Part shown: piece after piece, positions 59,942 to 64,000 of the stretch
Position numbering within the stretch: position 1 is the first letter of the stretch
How the letters are laid out: every line of letters begins with the position of its first letter
Assembly: GCA_963580285.1 (NCBI GenBank)
Contig: OY757020.1
Location: 99,637,497-99,701,496 of the forward strand
DNA from: Lucinisca nassula
Lineage: Eukaryota > Mollusca > Bivalvia > Lucinida > Lucinidae
Length of the DNA stretch: 64,000 nucleotides
Direction of reading: 5' to 3'
Program-made: the position numbers and the translations under genes
Notes under the pieces: generated by a model
Told to the model about the DNA's origin: nothing
Databases searched by the model: none
What the model saw: the letters and a program-made list of their open reading frames with translations, nothing else

Positions 59942-61441
59942 AGTTGGGGAGCAGATCGGTATACTTTATTACATCTTTACCGGTCTTTTATAAGATCTAA
60001 ATTAGATTATGGGTCTGTTGTTTATGGTTCTGCCAGAAAGTCCTATTTAAAATCCTTGGATACTATCCATCACCAAGGCCTTCGTCTGGCCATGGGAGCC
60101 TTCCGTACTTCTCCCGTATTAAGCTTTTATGTAGAAGCAGGTGAACCATCTTTAACCTCGCGCAGAGAGAAACTTTCTCTTCAGTATGCTATTAGACTTG
60201 CTGCAAATCCATCTAACCCGGCATCCAAAATTTCATTTCCACCTCAATTTGTAGATAGGTATGAAACTAAATCCACAGCAATTAAACCTTTTGGATTACG
60301 TATTTTACCACTGCTGGAAAATTCAGGTATCGACCTTAAAAATATTCAAAAACATGAAACCGCCGAAGTTCCATCTTGGTGTATTAAACAACCTTCTATT
60401 CTGTTCGACTTACATGATGGCAAAAAATCCGAATCAAATCCGATACTTCTCAAACAAAACTTTCAGGTACTGCAGTCACGTTACGATGATTACCAGCAAG
60501 TCTATACTGATGGTTCCAAAGAAGGAGATCAAGTTGGTTGTGCGTATGTTTCTAAAGATACGCACAAAACCATGCGCCTTCCAGATGGTTCATCTATTTT
60601 TACAGCTGAAGCCAAAGCAATAGACCTAGCTTTAGATTCTATCAGTTCTTCAACAATTCAAAAAGCAATTATATTTTCTGATTCACTTTCTGTGCTTAAG
60701 GCTTTAGACCATTCATCATCTAAAAATCCTCAAATTCAAAAATTGATCGAAAAAATCATGAAATTTCTAAAACACACCACATCTTGTTTTGTTGGCTTCC
60801 GAGCCATATTGGCATTGTCGGCAATGAATATGCTGACAAGAAAGCAAAGGAATCGCTCAATCTTGATCCATCTGTTTTTAAAATTCCTTTTAATAATTTT
60901 AAACCATTTATCAACAGATACATCTTGTCGGAATGGCAAGGCGAATGGGACCGTGCAATAAATAACAAACTCCGTGCCATTAAACCTGCCGTTAGTACAA
61001 AATGCTCTCCTCCACAGTTTTCCAGAAAAGAGGACGTAGTATTAACACGACTGCGCATCGGCCATACTAGAGTTACTCATTCTTATATTTTTAATGGTGA
61101 TGATCAGCCTTCTTGTGTAGGTTGTGATCAGCCATTCACTGTGAAACATATCTTAATTGACTGTGTTGACTTTTCACCCTCACGTATTTTATATTTCAAA
61201 GCTGACACTTTGCAACAACTGTTTCGAGATGTACCTGTTGATAATATTATTTTATTCTTAAAAGAAATTGGACTTTTTCATAAGATTTAACTGTTTCAGA
61301 TTTTTATACATTATCATTCTGACTTTTTACTTTTAATATCATCATAATTATTCTTGCCGTTTAACCATTAACCGTTTGACGCTTATGACCCACAAAGAGG
61401 GTTGACGCGTCGTTAAACACGAAATCATCATCATCATCATC
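59941..61441 (+). mobile_element. Non-LTR retrotransposon copy C, 5'-truncated
   Basis: Starts inside ORF2 (AAGTTGGGGAGCAGATCGG) directly after the tail of copy B and holds the region before RNase H plus the RNase H domain, in two frames (60056-60961 and 60784-61290) because of a deletion near 60755. Ends with (CAT)n. Insertion into the tail of copy B is likely. Confidence 0.85.
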
Positions 61442-61786
61442 AATTCCCCATATTAAATATCTTAAAGCGAAATGCTTAAAAGCTTTGAATCTTTTGAAAG
61501 TTTTAGCTCATACAAGTTGGGGAGCAGATCGGTATACTTTATTACATCTTTACCGGTCTTAATAAGATCTAAATTAGATTATGGGTCTGTTGTTTATGGT
61601 TCTGCCAGAAAGTCCTATTTAAAATCCTTGGATACTATCCATCACCAAGGCCTTCGTCTGGCCATGGGAGCCTTCCGTACTTCTCCCGTATTAAGCCTTT
61701 ATGTAGAAGCAGGTGAACCATCTTTAACCTCGCGCAGAGAGAAACTTTCTCTTCAGTATGCTATTAGACTTGCTGCAAATCCATCT

Positions 61787-63295
61787 AAAGTAGAAGTAAA
61801 ACAAAGATCAGGAATTGATACAATTAACTTACTCCACCCATCAAAGACACCAAAGGGAAAGAAATACAAACATTAAGCGACCAGACCATAATGGAAACCT
61901 AAACAAAGGAAGGCCATAAGGACAGTTACTTTCCCACAAAATGGTCTTATGGCCATCCAAAACCAAAAGACACAAGTGATACACACAGTAAGTAACAAAC
62001 AACAACAACATAAATAAATCGCCACAGAAGAGCCGCCTTGGAACGGTCAGTGGAAGATTTCCACTGGGGGGCTTAAATCGATTTTACGTGGCCACAATCC
62101 TCGCCCTTACTTCCGTCGCTATTTAGACAAATAATTTGTTCAGTCCGCATGAAGGCCTCCTAACTCATCAGTGCGACATCTCCGTGAACACAAAAATCAA
62201 AGGACCACAGAGGTGAGACAACGGTGAGGACTCGACAGCAAGAAACCACTGAAATGCTGGAGCAAAAGAAAACCAACAGTTAGACTCCGATGAGCCCGAC
62301 CAGAGACAGAGCACCAGGCACCAACCAACATTATCTCTCTAATTTTCAATAAGCCTTTACGTTGGAGCCGTCATAGAATCTGAGACCTGACCCACCGGCG
62401 TGCAATTAAAGAGGGAAGCAAAGTTGCCAACCGTGATTGGGTTAACTACCATGCATGCAGTCTGTCGTATAATATCCATGTTGTACCCAATCTTTTTATA
62501 TCGAAGAATGATTTTACGAAATTGGGTGCTGAAGTCATTGCGGTTATATATTTTTTCTGAATTTATATACTAAGTCACCATAAAATTCGGGTTCCGATAG
62601 ACCTTGTTGCAGAAGAGATTTAAGTCCAATATTGAATTTTGAAATTAAATCAGAATGGCGTCTATAAAATTTCGAAAAGGCTTTGCGTAGTTTATGGTAC
62701 CGATAACCCTGATTAAGGAGTTTAGCCGTTAATAATTTATTACGAGTGTTGAAGTCAGTTACATGACTACACACTCTAGCAAATCGAATTAATTGCGAAA
62801 TATAAACGCCATAGGATGGCGCACGAGGAACATCACCATCCAAAAAAGGAAAATTTACAATCTCAAAATCAAAGTCATCGCGTTTATCATAAATTTTGCA
62901 CGAAACAAAGTCATCTACAATAGATAGATGTAAATCCAAAAACGGGGCCTCGGTATCAGAAGAATTTGCTTTATTTAACTGAAGTTCTAGGGGGTAAATC
63001 TGACTGATCAAACCATCAAAATAGGTATTGTCAATATTTAATAAATCATCTAAATATCTAGAAGTAGAGCTAAAAGCTTCAATAATTTCAGATTGGTTAT
63101 CAATGGAAAGCGACAAAATGAAGTCTCTTTCATAACAATACAAGAACAGATCAGCCACAAGAGGTGCGCAATTAGTACCCATCGGAATACCCACAATTTG
63201 TCTAAATAACTTAGTACCGAATCTAATATAAATATTGTCAAGTAGAAAGGTGAGGGCATCACACACTTTCTGACATGACCAAAGTGTATAATTCC
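61787..63295 (-). mobile_element. Penelope-like element, 5'-truncated, inserted in LINE copy D
   Basis: The minus strand carries the RT fragment. The plus-strand left part (61787-62560) is non-coding and includes CCATATGGCC-type and CACAGAAGAGCCGCC motifs shared with 37598-38121 and, beyond 62286, with 34303-34712. The end AGTAGAAGTAAAACAAAG lies directly at the LINE junction. I assign the class from the RT signature only. Confidence 0.65.
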
Positions 63296-63305
63296 CGGCA
63301 TCCAA
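62544..63305 (-). pseudogene. Reverse transcriptase fragment of the Penelope-like element
   Basis: 253 codons lacking the N-terminal fingers. Seen motifs: G-I-P-M-G-T-N-C-A-P-L (RT motif B region), R-Y-L-D-D-L-L (catalytic Y-x-D-D), F-L-D-L-H-L-S-I, and a C-terminal basic helix (G-Y-R-Y-H-K-L-R-K-A-F). The first few codons belong to the LINE junction. RTs with this signature are abundant in aquatic invertebrates. Penelope-like is my best class call, with another RT lineage possible. Confidence 0.6.
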
Positions 63306-64000
63306 AATTTCATTTCCACCTCAATTTGTAGATAGGTATGAAACTAAACCCAAACAATTAAACCTTTTGGATTACGTATTTTACCACTGCTGGAAAATTC
63401 AGGTATCGACCTTAAAAATATTCAAAAACATGAAACCGCCGAAGTTCCATCTTGGTGTATTAAACAACCTTCTATTCTGTTCGACTTACATGATGGCAAA
63501 AAATCCGAATCAAATCCGATACTTCTCAAACAAAACTTTCAGGTACTGCAGTCACGTTACGATGATTACCAGCAAGTCTATACTGATGGTTCCAAAGAAG
63601 GAGATAAAGTTGGTTGTGCGTATGTTTCTAAAGATACGCACAAAACCATGCGCCTTCCAGATGGTTCATCTATTTTTACAGCTGAAGCCAAAGCAATAGA
63701 CCTAGCTTTAGATTCTATCAGTTCTTCAACAATTCAAAAAGCAATTATATTTTCTGATTCACTTTCTGTGCTTAAGGCTTTAGACCATTCATCATCTAAA
63801 AATCCTCAAATTAAAAAATTGATCGAAAAAATCATGAAATTTCTAAAACACACCAAATCTTGTTTTGTTGGCTTCCGAGCCATATTGGCATTGTCGGCAA
63901 TGAATATGCTGACAAGAAAGCAAAGGAATCGCTCAATCTTGATTCATCTGTTTGCAAAATTCCTTTTAATAATTTTAAACCATTTATCAACAGATACATC

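Larger units (their letters stand above)
61442..64000 (+). mobile_element. Non-LTR retrotransposon copy D, split by a Penelope-like element
   Basis: Left part 61442-61786 starts TTCCCCATATTAAATATC in ORF2; right part 63296-64000 begins CCCGGCATCCAAAATTTC and runs past the window edge. The RNase H start (Y-T-D-G-S-K) is readable. Compared with copy C the break lies between CCATCTAA and CCCGGC. The right part has its own small deletions (near 63350 and 63825). Confidence 0.85.

Overview
The window looks like repeat-rich nuclear DNA of an animal, most likely a bivalve mollusc. It has GT-AG introns, a Polinton/Maverick with animal-style cargo, several non-LTR retrotransposon copies, (CT)n and (CAT)n microsatellites, and palindromic repeats of a kind I associate with bivalve genomes. 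I see no ordinary host gene. The species call is inference.

The framework is a head-to-tail array of integrated small-virus-like units, running off the left edge (1-19) and continuing to about 46 kb. A complete unit has a rightward block of short, overlapping genes: ORF1 (Cys cluster), ORF2 (coiled coil), a histone H3-like gene, a two-segment membrane protein, a capsid-like protein and small ORFs. A tRNA-Ile(GAU) gene and a 22-bp palindrome follow. A leftward gene for a large zinc-finger Rep (HUH endonuclease plus SF3 helicase, with FDLPR and YVTK motifs of the CRESS-DNA type) comes from the other side. Between the divergent Rep and ORF1 genes lies a GC-rich stem-loop whose loop in the best copy reads TAGTAATAC, one base from the CRESS nonanucleotide. 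Unit 1 covers 971-1814 plus 25923-33175, unit 2 33176-38813 (degenerate), unit 3 38814-44540 (best preserved), and unit 4 44547-45640 (truncated). All four keep an H3-type N-terminal tail. This Rep + H3 histone + tRNA combination is the main candidate for an undescribed system.

From 1815 to 25922 unit 1 is interrupted by a 24.1-kb Polinton with 350-bp terminal inverted repeats and an exact 6-bp target duplication (TACATT) inside the H3-like gene. It carries a packaging ATPase, two small conserved ORFs, a three-exon type I membrane glycoprotein, an RNase-toxin-like exon, an F-box protein with an internal stop, a three-exon zinc-finger/protein-primed DNA polymerase B, a broken major capsid gene, a basic protein, a penton-like minor capsid protein, an RVE integrase and a two-segment membrane protein. 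That last protein resembles the one in the H3-bearing units. Several MITE families sit in its introns and spacers. I found no maturation protease.

From about 46 kb to the end the window is nested retroelements. A non-LTR element of the I/jockey group (zinc-knuckle ORF1; endonuclease, RT and RNase H in ORF2; CAT-repeat tail) occurs as copy B (46051-48076 plus 56456-59940). Copy B is split by a minisatellite-bearing element (48077-56415), which itself holds a full-length copy A (49741-55516, 12-bp target duplication). Truncated copies C and D follow, and D is interrupted by a Penelope-like RT element on the minus strand. Every retroelement ORF is damaged.
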